Shown here: in pieces, positions 33,025 to 42,739 of the stretch
Layout: every line of letters starts with the position of its first letter
Position numbering within the stretch: the stretch's first letter is position 1
Assembly (NCBI GenBank): GCA_033220425.1
Contig: CM065646.1
Location: 2,797,501-2,861,500, forward strand
DNA length: 64,000 bases
Source: Lepraria neglecta
Taxonomy: Eukaryota; Ascomycota; Lecanoromycetes; Lecanorales; Stereocaulaceae
Reading direction: 5' to 3'
The notes under the pieces: generated by a model
Seen by the model: only the letters and a program-made list of their open reading frames with translations
Told to the model about the DNA's origin: nothing
Databases searched by the model: none
Made by a program: the position numbers and the translations under genes

Positions 33025-33802
33025 TCACTGCAAACAAATCCCCAAAAACTCCTCCCTACTAATCGCCCCATCCCCATCCAAATCAAACTCCTCAATCATA
33101 GCCGCCAACTCCTCCTCCTCCAGCCCCTCCCCCAACTCCCTCGCAACCCGTCTCAAATCACTCAAATTAATCTTCCCCTTCGCCCCCTCATCAAACAATT
33201 CAAACGCCCTCAGTATCTCCTCCCTAGGATCTCTCGCCAATATTCTTTGCGCCATTATGGCCTGGAATTTCTCAAAGGGGAGGAGCAGGCGCGTGTGGGC
33301 GTAGGGAGAGGGGGCGCTGGAGGAGGAGGAGGGTGATTGGGGGGAGCCGTGTGTTTGGAGGATGGAGAGGATGTCAGCTTTTGGGAGGTCGAAGCCAAGG
33401 GCTTTCATTGCGACTTTTAGTTCGTGGTAGTCTATGCGTTGATCTTTGTCTAGGTCGAAGAGCATGAACTGCGCATACCATTATATCAGCCCTCTGTTCC
33501 CTCTCCACTCTCTTCCTCCGCTCTTATTCCACCCTTGCGTCGGCGCTTGGGAAATGAAGGGGGGGTTGGGTACACACCGCCTCCTTAATCTCCTCCCTCT
33601 GCTCCTCCGTCAACTGATTCTGCTCTTCCCGTTCCAACCGCTCTTTCTCCATGCGCTCTCTTTCGCGCTCTAGTCGTGCGTTCTCGCGCTGCTGTTGCGT
33701 TGTGGATGCGCCGAATGTTGTGCCGAGGGAGCGGTCGGGCAGTTTGCCTAGGTTGGAGGTGTAGGGTCGGGAAGGGAAGGAGGGGTGTGATGAGGATGCC
33801 AT
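33025..33802 (-). CDS. cdc31: Centrin (CDC31-type EF-hand protein)
   Basis: Two exons, 33802-33578 and 33468-33025, join in frame to 222 residues. Centrins are calcium-binding proteins of the spindle pole body, needed for its duplication. They also act in mRNA export and DNA repair complexes. After a ~55-residue N-terminal Arg/Glu-rich extension come the centrin helix [17 protein letters not shown] and EF-hand 1 loop [12 protein letters not shown], followed by [10 protein letters not shown], the centrin hallmark. EF-hand 3 ([12 protein letters not shown]) lacks some calcium-ligand acids. EF-hand 4 ([12 protein letters not shown]) is canonical. A Ser/Pro-rich insertion (about residues 115-135) sits between hands 1 and 2. 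Length is slightly above the usual 160-195 because of the extension and insert. The dehydrogenase gene is divergent, sharing a 370-bp promoter. Confidence 0.9.
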
Positions 33803-34172
33803 TGGGAGGAATTTGGAGGGTGTGGGTGCTCTAGTCCTGGTGTTTTGTCAAGTGCCAATCTGAGAGACGCGTTGTAAAACGCGATTTTAGCGGCCAGGGT
33901 CGGCTTGCGATGACGTGCGGTGACATGAGTGTGGTGCCCTGACCAGCTTATCTATTTGCTCAAGCTCCACGCTTCTTCAATACAGTGCCAATTGAGCTTG
34001 TAGTTGACTTGAGAAAGACTCGGCTTATATTGAGAAATCAACTTGAAATTGCACTGAAAAGCTACGGCCAAGGTAGGCGGTTCATCTTCCATACCGCTGC
34101 CATTTCCATTGCCAGTGCGCCAACCAGACATTAACAAAATACGTTACGCTAACATCGAGAACAGCAACAACA
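33803..34172. promoter_or_regulatory. Shared divergent promoter region (centrin / dehydrogenase)
   Basis: These 370 bp lie between two divergent ATGs and contain no supported ORF. I see no strong known element. Confidence 0.45.
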
Positions 34173-35041
34173 ATGCCAACCGTCCTCATAGTCGGAGCCA
34201 CACGCGGCCTCGGAGCCTCTCTAGCCAAACAATACGTCTCTCAAAGCGCCCGAGTCTTCGCAACCTCCCGCTCGAAAGACACACCCGAATCCACAAAAGA
34301 CATAACCTACATCCCCCACATTGACGTCGCAAAAGAAGATGCTGGCTCCAAGTTAGCCAAACACCTGGGCTCCATATCCCTTGACACAATCATCATCACA
34401 GCCGGCTACTTCGGTACAGAATCCTTCGACGAACCATCATGGGAGAAACAAGTCAAGATGTATACAACGAGCGCCATTGGGCCTGTGTTTATTATTCATC
34501 ATCTTGTGAAGGCGGGGCTGTTGAAAGAGCGGAGTAAGATTATACTTGTGAGTAGCGAGAGCGGAAGTATTACGCTACGGCATGAGAGCGAGGGAGGGGG
34601 AAATTACGGACATCATGCGTCTAAGGCGGCGGAGAATATGGTGGGGAAGCTGTTGAGTTTGGATTTGAAGGAGAAGGGGGTCGCGGTGGGGATTGTGCAT
34701 CCGGGGTTTATGAGGACGGAGATGACGAAGGGGGTGGGGTTTGATAAATTCTGGGACGACGGTGGAGGTAGGAAGTCTTTCCCATTATCTCGGAGCCTTA
34801 TATTAACGGGGATTTGCAGCCGTGACACCCGACGAAGCAGCAGAGTCACTGATCAAGTTTATTGAGACATTCGATATAAAACACACGGGCGAGTACTGGG
34901 CGCCTCGAGGACCTAGGTAAGCATCACCTGGCTTTAAACATATACGCATATTACTCAGCTGAAATCCCGCGCAGAGACATCGGTACCGCGGAAGCAGTGC
35001 TCGGCAAAGATCTTAGTACGCCGCTTCAACTACCTTGGTAG
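34173..35041 (+). CDS. Short-chain dehydrogenase/reductase, C-factor-like
   Basis: Three exons, 34173-34767, 34820-34916 and 34975-35041, join in frame to 252 residues. The protein is a classical Rossmann SDR with nucleotide-binding GATRGLGASLA at residue 8, an acidic end to strand 3 (HIDVAKEDAG), the structural IIITAGYFG (NAG position) and active-site Ser in ILVSSESGS. The usual YxxxK is replaced: where YxASK is expected the sequence reads HHASK (after GNY), so histidine occupies the catalytic tyrosine position, while the lysine is kept. A PGFMRTEMTK block follows, as in C-factor-type SDRs. The substrate is unknown. The missing tyrosine suggests altered or no redox activity. Motifs are otherwise complete. 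Confidence 0.85.
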
Positions 35042-35512
35042 GGTGTCGTTCGACCTATTCCCGGCTTAAGAGCCTATCGGAAATTGCCATTCTATCCAGC
35101 ACTTCGATAATGACGCTATGAAAGAAATGAAAGAGCAGAGAACTACTTGTTTTGTGGGTTTCTGACTCCAGTATTGTGGCGTGTTTTCTCCACAGCGGGT
35201 GGGAGAATGCCATTCCATACTCAAATCACTTCGACATTAACAGCATCAGACACTTGTAAGAGCAGAGCATGGCTATCGTCGTTGGCTTGTTACCCAACAT
35301 TTTCGGCATTTCGGGTACAAACGATAGCAGGTGCCGTGCTGTTGCTGCTCCATTAGCCCAACCTGTTACCATTCCCATGCTTCAAGTTCAGCAACTACGA
35401 CGCTTTCCCAGCGTTGGTCTCGCTCTAACACCATTTCCTTGACTCCCCGGATTGCAGAATCTTAACGTTGCCCGCTCAAAATGCATAACTTTTGCCCCCA
35501 ATCCCTCACCAT
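35042..35512. other. Intergenic, nothing recognised
   Basis: No supported ORF, repeat or RNA feature. This interval is the 3' flank of both neighbouring genes. Confidence 0.5.
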
Positions 35513-36790
35513 TCACGAAGCCTCAACCTCAGACCCTTGCCCCAGACTCCCCCTCACAAGACTAATCAAAACCATCTGCATCTTCCGCTCCGCCCCCAGC
35601 CCCGTAATCCTCCCGGTCCGCCCATACCGAACACACATGCCCTTAATAACAATAAAACCCTGCCAGAGCTTATAACTCGAGATCCTATCTCTCGTATCCC
35701 TTCCCCCTATCCGTCGCGCTTACTGTCCTGATGCATCCAAAGGGAGCTAGTTCGAAGGGTTAGATATGCAATCTTTGTCTAGGGTGTAATGTACTCACTA
35801 CGCGTATTCCACACACTAGGAAGCCCATCATCAACATCTGGACTCCCAGCCGGTCCGAACCGCAACACCGGCTGCATCTCAGCTTCCATGGTCTGGCTCA
35901 TATGCTCGCAGTTATCGCGGAGTGGGGGGAAGCGCGCGGGGCCACATTGGACGTTGCGGGGGAAGTAGGCGTTTAGAGTTAGAGCTAAGTCTCCATTCGG
36001 ACCTGCTTTACCCTCCCATATGAGGTTCTATCTCCAGAATCTTCCTTATGTTGCATGTTGAGAATTTTGAAACCCACCAATACCAGTCACAACCCCCCCT
36101 TTATCCCTGCTCCCACAAAACGTGATAAGCCGGAGTCCGGCTGCGCGGATTTCTACGCCCGTTATGCTGGCAACTGCGTGTTGCGGGCTTTTGAAGAGGT
36201 CGATCATGCATCTGCCATCGCCCAGGGGGTTGTTAGTATGCATGCTGATGCAGGAGGTGTTGGGGGTTTTGTAAGGTACCGCTGATCCAGCGCACCGGGA
36301 GGTTGAGGTCGAAGTCTCGCTTGCCTGGGACGCGCTGGCCGACTGTTAGGAGGCGAGGGAGTTGCGCGTCGAATGTATTTAGGGCGTCTAGACAACTGAG
36401 TTGGAGGACGCTGTAGCCTTGACATGTGATGAGCATGTCGTTCAATGTGGCGTTGTTGATTGAGATGTTGGGAATGGTGGTGTTTAGGGAGGGCGCTAGC
36501 TGAGCGGTTGTGTTTGGGTAGTTCAGAAGGGATAGTACATCTGTTGCAAATGTTGAGTTGGAGATGTTCGAGGATGCATATTGCGCCAGAAGGCTGTCTG
36601 GGCTCTGTGTAAGACCGAAGCCTGCCGATGAGGCTACCGAGTTGAGCAACAAGGCTGCGACTCCACGAGCGACCAGATGCGTGGTGACAGTTGAACGACG
36701 ATCATATGAAGATCCAGCTGCATATTTCCTGAAGCATGGAGATATAGAAGAAATCGCGTAGTGCGATTGGCGAGACGATATGCGAGTGCT
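35513..36790 (-). pseudogene. Asn-glycosylation-rich, probably secreted protein, frame-broken
   Basis: On the minus strand a coherent protein can be followed from about 36700 (VAALLLNSVASSAG, signal-peptide-like). Next comes a stretch with many N-x-S/T sites (NISNSTF, NTTIPNISINNATLND), then LQLSCLDALNTFD and LPVRWIS. Near 36283 the frame must change by one base. It then continues with TSCISMHTNNPLGDGRCMIDLF, a probable intron, and NAYFPRNVQCGPARFPPL and DNCEHMSQTMEAEMQPVLRFG. After another intron the last block reads LWQGFIVIKGMCVRYG, with a stop at 35513. Paired cysteines and sequons suggest secretion. No family is recognised. The 5' end is unclear because the frame upstream opens with GTG at 36847, not ATG. 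The frame change lies in a GCGG context and a run of seven Gs is nearby, so sequence error is possible. Confidence 0.45.
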
Positions 36791-37049
36791 TGCGCATAGA
36801 TGGGTAAGTGGCGATGTATATGCGATTGACAGTTTCGCATCTTCCACGGGGTCTTGATAGCTTTGCGAACGCTATTGCCGTCAACTTCGTTCTACATATT
36901 TCGAATTGTGCTAATTCTGGCACATTTTCCACGCCCAGAGTTGCATTCCTGTGCCCGAGTATCTCACTTGATTGCGCGTCTTGTTTGCTTCTTCAGGCTT
37001 TCGTGGAATTAACGTGAGCGACTGAATCTTACGGTCGACAGCATTCCCG

Positions 37050-39582
37050 CTAGACAAGTCTAACTATCTCCTCCTGGCCGTCTTTGGCGCATTGCGTATG
37101 GATGCTTCCAATAGTCACGCGTTCTACAAGCCCAATTTTCGGTAGACGCCAGATCAGCATCACATTGACCATACACCATCCATCCCACGCACCAACACGT
37201 GAGTCGAACTGCCAACTATCGTCCTCCTCGGACTTAGGCCTCGTTTTCGACAGGAGAATCATTTTGACCTTCTCATCCAGCTCGTCGAGGAGCGGTACGT
37301 GCCAAGCAGTCCCAACTCGCCGACGGCTTTTATCGAGAAGCCAGATACGTTGACAGCCTTCATCGTTTGTAGATTGATACTCTGAGACCGTGGACGAGAG
37401 CAGAAGCCTTACAAGCAGACTTTTGAACTGCAGTATAGCTGGTCCATCTGTGTTTCCTCCACGGAGGTTATTGCCCGGGTGCGTTCGGTATGCCAAGCTC
37501 AGTACCATCGGTTTCGCCCAATGCAAGTTGTGCATTATATCTTTGTAAGCGGAACAGTCCTGCGGTGCATATGGCGGTGCTGGTTCGAGAGTGGGGTATC
37601 CCACCACAGTTGTTGTCTTGTTATTTAGGCCGTATCGCACAACATGTCGTGTTTTGTTACCTGGCGTTACCATTTCGAAGCGGTCAACGAGAGGGTTAAA
37701 TCCCTCCAGTATGTTTGTCTAACATGTCACTGGACCATGCCAGGCTGACCACGCGTAGGTTGGAAGGCTTAGATTATGTTCACCTTGCGGGATTGACGGA
37801 TCTCCATTGCTTAGGAACTTGCGCCGAATTACGCCTCTATGGGGCCACAGAAGCACGAAGTCAATGACATCTTCGATCAAGCCGTTCGAGATTTTCCATG
37901 CTAAAGGAGCATGCATCACCTCCGATATTCCTTTGAAAGCTGCTAGTATATCGGTCGGAAACGTCATGTTCCTTGCGGTGTAGCTCTCGACGATCCTTGC
38001 ATACATCTCAAAGGTCAATTGCCAGTCCCGATTGTTGGCTGGAGACAGCCTTCATTCTATGGCTTGGGAGTTAAAACACGTTTCTTTAGTGCTTTCAATC
38101 TCCTTCAGGGTGAGCGCTGGAATCTCTGAGACAGTGTCCTCATGAGCTACATCTGTGGCGCCGCGAAAGTGAAACTGATCGTTGCCAAAGATGATCAAGG
38201 TGTGCGAGAGCTCTGCTTCTTGCATTGTCCAAGCTCTCGTGTCCCATGTCGGCTTTTCCAAAGTCTGTGTTATGCTTGATGAGGCAGCTACGAGACGTAT
38301 GCCACCAATGTTCCGTACCACCTGGCTGGGTCCGCTGATTCGAGCTGTAAGCGACTGGTCGTCATAAGGAGTTCGGACGGTTTCATTATCGGGGTGGAGA
38401 TGTGAAAATAGAATATCTGAGAGGCTTCTCTCTGTAGCAATCAGAGTAGCTATTGCACTTGAGTAAGTCTGACCGATTTGCTCAATTTGTATAGCTTTGT
38501 CTCTGGGATCGTCTTGGATGATGCATAGCTGATCTACCCAAAGTACAATATCTTACCCATTGTCGAGGCCGTTGAGATCTCAGACCAGTTCGATAGCATC
38601 TCTAATGACAGCTGGTATTGCATCCCATTCTTTGTTCAACGCTCCTTCCTGGAATAGTATTGATTCGTTCGACTTGGAGAGCTGTAAACCCTGCTTGCCT
38701 CCCCAAACATAGCTGAGTGATATGTGGTTTAATCGGCAGAACAGGCTCCACCTGGTCAGACACATCCGCTCGGTATCAATAAATCTCAAGCCTCTTGGAC
38801 CACCAGGGTTCTCACTAGTCCATCGGATTCGAATAGTTTCACAAAACCAATGATAGTACCTACAAGTCTTGATCCATGACCACAGAAGACTTGGTGAGAC
38901 TTGATTGCCAATGAGTCGTCATTGATACATCGGATATTGCCCTAGGAGGTGAGCATCGTTTGCTAAGAGGCGAATAAAGGTTCGATCTCTCTCCGCTGTC
39001 CTTATCGCTTATGGGAATAGCACGTTGGTGTAGATCATCATCCATCGTACATTCTGCTTGTCCTTGTTACCGAGAGAATTGATATCCCAAGACTGCGAAG
39101 CAAGGTAAAATGAACCAGCCACAGCACTACGCACGTAGATCTTGACAGGTTGATCGTGTATCATGGCAAGTGAGTTTCTGGCATCAAAAATTTCTGGCAG
39201 CCTTGCTTTGAGAGCGGCGACAACGAGCTCGCAGAAGCTGCAGTCAGATTGTGTGATAACATCAAGAGTACCCAGCAGGTGTTCTGTGATTGAACTCAGC
39301 TCACGAGTCGCAAAATACAGGTTATCTTCCTATTGAAAATCCAAATATCGTATCACAAGCAATGTGCAGGTGCAGAACTTGGGTCAAGCCCCCACACACT
39401 TTCAAACGCCACCCATGAACCGTACCCCTATGGCCAATTTCATGAATTGGAGCTGTGGTATCAAAAATCCGGGACAACGAACCGGATATCTCATCCGTTG
39501 GAGATTCGATAAAGTACCCTAGAATAGAGAGCGTGCTGCATCTTGTGCACAGTGGTCCTGGCGTTGCCGCAATATGTGGCAC
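37050..39582 (-). pseudogene. HET-domain (heterokaryon incompatibility) gene, decayed
   Basis: HET proteins trigger cell death when incompatible hyphae fuse. The minus strand shows the N-terminal Cys pair (PLCTRCSTLSIL, about 39550), HET motif 1 ISLSYVWGG (about 38700) and motif 2 LWVDQLCIIQDDPRDKA (about 38530). It then shows IGQTYSSAIATLIA and the motif-3-like DTRAWTMQEAELS, and a long C-terminal part to the stop at 37050. From 38789 to 37050 the reading frame never shifts, yet it contains four internal stops: TGA 38580-38582, TAA 38553-38555, TGA 38052-38054 and TAG 37719-37721. Each can arise from CAA/CAG/CGA/TGG by one C-to-T or G-to-A transition. The 5' part is in other frames, possibly across introns. 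The gene cannot give a full protein. Confidence 0.85.
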
Positions 39583-40054
39583 TAAACACCCTCAGCCACG
39601 TAGGGATACTTCGCAGGTCCCAAATAGCGTCCATCTGGGATAAGATCCATCAAATAATTATTTAGGGACAGCGCCCGAGAAGGACAAGCGATGCTTGTGA
39701 TAGCGGAATGGTTAAAAAATACTTTTTGGCAGCCTGGACAACTTGAAAATGCAAGCTTGAGGGGTGTCTGCCGTACAAATTTATCGCAAAAGTAGGTCGT
39801 TCAAGCTCATGTGTGCTAATTGTTTGGGCAGAAACCCAGGCAAAAGAGGCTCTCTGACGGCAGCCTGAAAAGCGGCGTTACCTTCCAAGATTGCTTAGTC
39901 ATATAGCCTCCACGCCAAGTGTCCTAGCCTCGGCATGACAGCGGAGTTTGTCCGCTCCCAGGGTTTGAAAACTTCCAAGCTCTCCGACCTCGCTGACCTC
40001 ACCTTTCGACCTCCAAAATCCACGGCGCGAAACCAGCGGAATGGTCCCAGAGAA
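39583..40054. other. Upstream region of dic1
   Basis: No supported gene. An in-frame open stretch (39935-40054) extends dic1 upstream to an ATG at 39935, but the added 40 residues do not resemble a carrier N-terminus, so I place the start at 40055. Confidence 0.5.
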
Positions 40055-41203
40055 ATGTCCTCGTCTGCTACGATTAAGAAAAAGGACCATGCGATACAGG
40101 CAGCCCACCATGTTCATTACCCATTTTGGTTCGGAGGATCAGCGTCATGTTTTGCTGCTACGGTGACACATCCATTGGACTTGAGTACGAGCTTCTAAGA
40201 TACATCCAAATTATATTGAATCCACGTAAAGCTAATTGAGTCGATAGTCAAGGTAGAGGATTACCCTCAGCCACAGTTAACCCCTCCAGAAAGAACCTCG
40301 CGCTTACACAGGGCAGGTCCGCCTCCAAACCCGCACCCCAGATGGCCCAAAGGGCATGCTCGGCACCTTCCTACATATCCTCAAGAATGACAATGTGTTG
40401 GGACTTTACCGCGGCGTACGTCCTCCTTCCGCTCCAAAATCCTGGCCTCCTTCGCCTTTTCCTTTGTTCTATTCCTGTCTAGCAATGCACAATGCTAAAA
40501 TCCTTCTCAACAGCTCTCCGCCTCCCTCCTCCGCCAATTAACCTACTCCACCACGCGCTTCGGAATCTACGCCGAGCTAAAAGAGACTTTCACCACTGCG
40601 CGTCACTCCCCCTCCTTCGCCGGTCTGATAGCTATGGCCTCCACTTCGGGGTTTTTGGGTGGCATAGCCGGCAACCCAGCTGATGTGCTTAATGTACGCA
40701 TGCAAAACGACATGTCGCTCCCGGCCGCCCAAAGAAGGAACTACAAAAATGCTGTCGACGGACTATTCCGCATGTCGAGAGAAGAGGGCTGGCGCAGCTT
40801 GTTCAGGGGCGTGTGGCCGAACTCGTTTAGAGCAGTGCTCATGACAGCCTCCCAGCTTGCCAGCTACGACGGGTTCAAGCGACTATTACTTGAAAAGGCT
40901 GGAATGGAGGACGGTCTGACGACGCATTTCACCGCATCTTTCCTGGCGGGGTTCGTGGCGACTACCGTCTGCAGCCCAGTCGACGTGATCAAAACGCGGG
41001 TGATGAGCGCAAAGGAGAAAGAAGGCTTACTCGTCTTACTACGACGAACCATTGCACACGAAGGTGTCGGATGGATGTTTAGAGGCTGGGTGCCTAGCTT
41101 CGTGAGATTGGGTCCACATACTATCGCTACGTTTCTCTTTTTGGAACAGCATAAGAAGATATACCGGCATTTGAAGGGGGTAGAGCATGACGACAGCACT
41201 TAG
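40055..41203 (+). CDS. dic1: Mitochondrial dicarboxylate carrier
   Basis: This inner-membrane carrier exchanges malate or succinate for phosphate. Four exons join to 307 residues: 40055-40184, a 5-nt micro-exon 40248-40252 (tcaag), 40317-40415 and 40514-41203. The three carrier signatures are complete: PLDLIKVRLQTR, in which the I-K pair is contributed by the micro-exon, PADVLNVRMQND (characteristic of DIC1) and PVDVIKTRVMSA. Each repeat also has the GxxxG-type and aromatic second-helix words (FWFGGSASCFAATVTHP, STSGFLGGIAGNPADVL, FLAGFVATTVCSPVDV). Six transmembrane helices are expected. A further ATG 40 codons upstream is in frame but unlikely. No damage is seen. Confidence 0.9.
40248..40252 (+). 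other. dic1: 5-nt micro-exon of dic1
   Basis: The bases tcaag are flanked by cgatag and gtagag, proper AG and GT borders. Without them the first carrier signature lacks two residues and the frame breaks. With them the signature PLDLIKVRLQTR is exact and all exons sum to 308 codons. Confidence 0.8.
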
Positions 41204-42037
41204 TGGGGAGTATTGGTAATCCTAATGTCTGTTACCTTTCTGCGTTGCATATACAATTTTCTCTACTTGTTTAGAGAGCAAGGTGTTGGTCGCTGCATGC
41301 ATATAGATTGATCGGCATTTTCAGGCGTTTAGAAACACACTTAGAGGGCTGCGTGCCAGAGCTCTATTGGCAGTCAATTTTGTCCCACTTCCAGGTTTTC
41401 AGCGTCCATCTGTCCAATGTAAAAATGTTCTTGACTTTGGTTTCCAATGCTGTAACGCCAAATGCGGCTATCTGGGCGCATAGACCTAACGCTAAAGGCG
41501 ATGTCCCCTCGGTACCTGCATGCAGCAGCGAGACTATTGATGCATTATCGCGTCAGAGAACATAACATCGGTAGCAATATGCAGGCGGATTAATCGGCAA
41601 CTGAAAATTTAAAATTGGATTTATTGGGGGCGGCCCAAGTTGTTTATCATTACAAGCTACTGAAATGGCAAATATTACACATTACACATTACCGCCTTCA
41701 TTGGCAATTCAAAAAAAAAACAGAATCAGCAAAAGATGAAAACAAGAAAAGAATTGGGAGCGCACCGCTGGGGGCTCAACCAGCTGCCTAGCACATCTCA
41801 ATCACGAACTCTCCATACACCAGCAAATCAAAAGAACTAAAACCAGTAAAATCATTAACAGACATTGGGAGCGCACCGCTGGTGGCTCAACCAGCTGCCT
41901 TGGCAAATCTCAATCTAGGTGCTCTCACTTAACACTCCCATCCACGTTCGCAACCGCCGCAACCGTCGTCCCAGTTTGGGGTCTAGCACCAGGTTAGTTC
42001 GTCATACTCGACACCAAGGGACAAATACACCTTACGC
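41204..42037. repeat. Intergenic with two copies of a ~38-bp hairpin-bearing repeat
   Basis: The sequence tgggagcgcaccgctgg(g/t)ggctcaaccagctgcct occurs at about 41755 and 41866, 111 bp apart. On the minus strand it contains gctggt-tgagcc-accagc (second copy), a perfect 6-bp stem with a 6-nt loop. The first copy keeps 5 pairs. It lies just downstream of the secreted repeat gene on that strand and could be part of its 3' UTR. The rest of the interval holds no gene. Confidence 0.7.
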
Positions 42038-42739
42038 TTACACATTAACAGTAGGTGACACAGTCGGGCTCAGGTCAACCGAGTTCCCATCTAGCGTGCC
42101 TGTGTTCTTGTTGTTGTTGCCGGCTACGTTGTCGCTTAGTGGGCTCAGAGAATTAGAGATTGCGTTGGCGGGATTGGATTGGCGCTTGCCGTTGCCGTTG
42201 AGGAGGCCAGTATTGGAGTTGCTGTTCCCGGCATCGTTGGCTGAAAGGGGGGAGACGGAGTTGGAGACGACGTCGACAGGGTCGTTGTGGCGGCGGGGAA
42301 GGGTGTTGCCGTTGAGGAGGCCAGTATTGGAGTTGCTGTTGCCGGCATCGTTGGCCGAGAGTGGGGAGACGGAGTTGGAGACGACGTCGACAGGGTTGTC
42401 GTGACGGCGGGGAAGGGTGTTGCCGTTGAGGAGGCCAGTATTGGAGTTGCTGTTGCCGGCATCGTTGGCCGAGAGGGGGGAGACGGAGTTGGAGACGACG
42501 TCTACCGGGTTTTCCTGGCGCTTGCCGTTGCCATTCAGTAGTCCAGTGTTGGAGTTGCTGTTGCCGGCATCGTTGGCCGAGAGCGGGGAGACGGAGTTGG
42601 AGACGACGTCGACGGGGTTGTCTGAGGGGGAGGAGGTGGTGGGGAGGGAGTTGGTGCCGGCTGTTTGGAGAATGGAGACTGGCAGGGAGACGGCAAAGGT
42701 GGTGAGGGAGAGGAGGGTTAGGAGGGTGCGGGTGTGCAT
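42038..42739 (-). CDS. Secreted tandem-repeat protein with dibasic cleavage sites (RiPP/KEP-like)
   Basis: This intact single-exon ORF has 233 residues. Residues 1-18 are a clear signal peptide (MHTRTLLTLLSLTTFAVS). Five tandem units follow (residues 41-76, 77-114, 115-152, 153-188 and 189-219). The first four share the core NPVDVVSNSVSPLSANDAG then NSNSNTGLLNGN almost perfectly; the fifth is diverged. Units are separated by GKRQ or LPRRH, giving dibasic pairs K73-R74, R111-R112, R149-R150 and K185-R186. Signal peptide plus near-identical repeats separated by Kex2-type sites is the layout of Kex2-processed repeat proteins, including dikaritin RiPP precursors and alpha-factor-like pheromones. 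The core has no Tyr or Cys, and no ustYa/ustYb-type gene is near, so a cyclised RiPP is not demonstrated. Product and role are unknown. Confidence 0.8.
   Translation of the reverse strand: MHTRTLLTLLSLTTFAVSLPVSILQTAGTNSLPTTSSPSDNPVDVVSNSVSPLSANDAGNSNSNTGLLNGNGKRQENPVDVVSNSVSPLSANDAGNSNSNTGLLNGNTLPRRHDNPVDVVSNSVSPLSANDAGNSNSNTGLLNGNTLPRRHNDPVDVVSNSVSPLSANDAGNSNSNTGLLNGNGKRQSNPANAISNSLSPLSDNVAGNNNKNTGTLDGNSVDLSPTVSPTVNV
42083..42619 (-). repeat. Coding tandem repeat, five units of 108-114 bp
   Basis: DNA units encode the 36- or 38-residue repeats of the secreted protein. Units 1-4 are nearly identical at the nucleotide level, including the linker variants, which implies recent expansion or homogenisation. 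Confidence 0.9.

Noticed and set aside
39935-40054. N-terminal extension of dic1 to the upstream ATG
   Set aside because: The 40 extra residues do not resemble carriers or a presequence, while the ATG at 40055 gives the normal carrier length.
42083-42619. Regular repeats considered as a CRISPR array
   Set aside because: The genome is eukaryotic, repeats are contiguous, and they code for protein in one frame.
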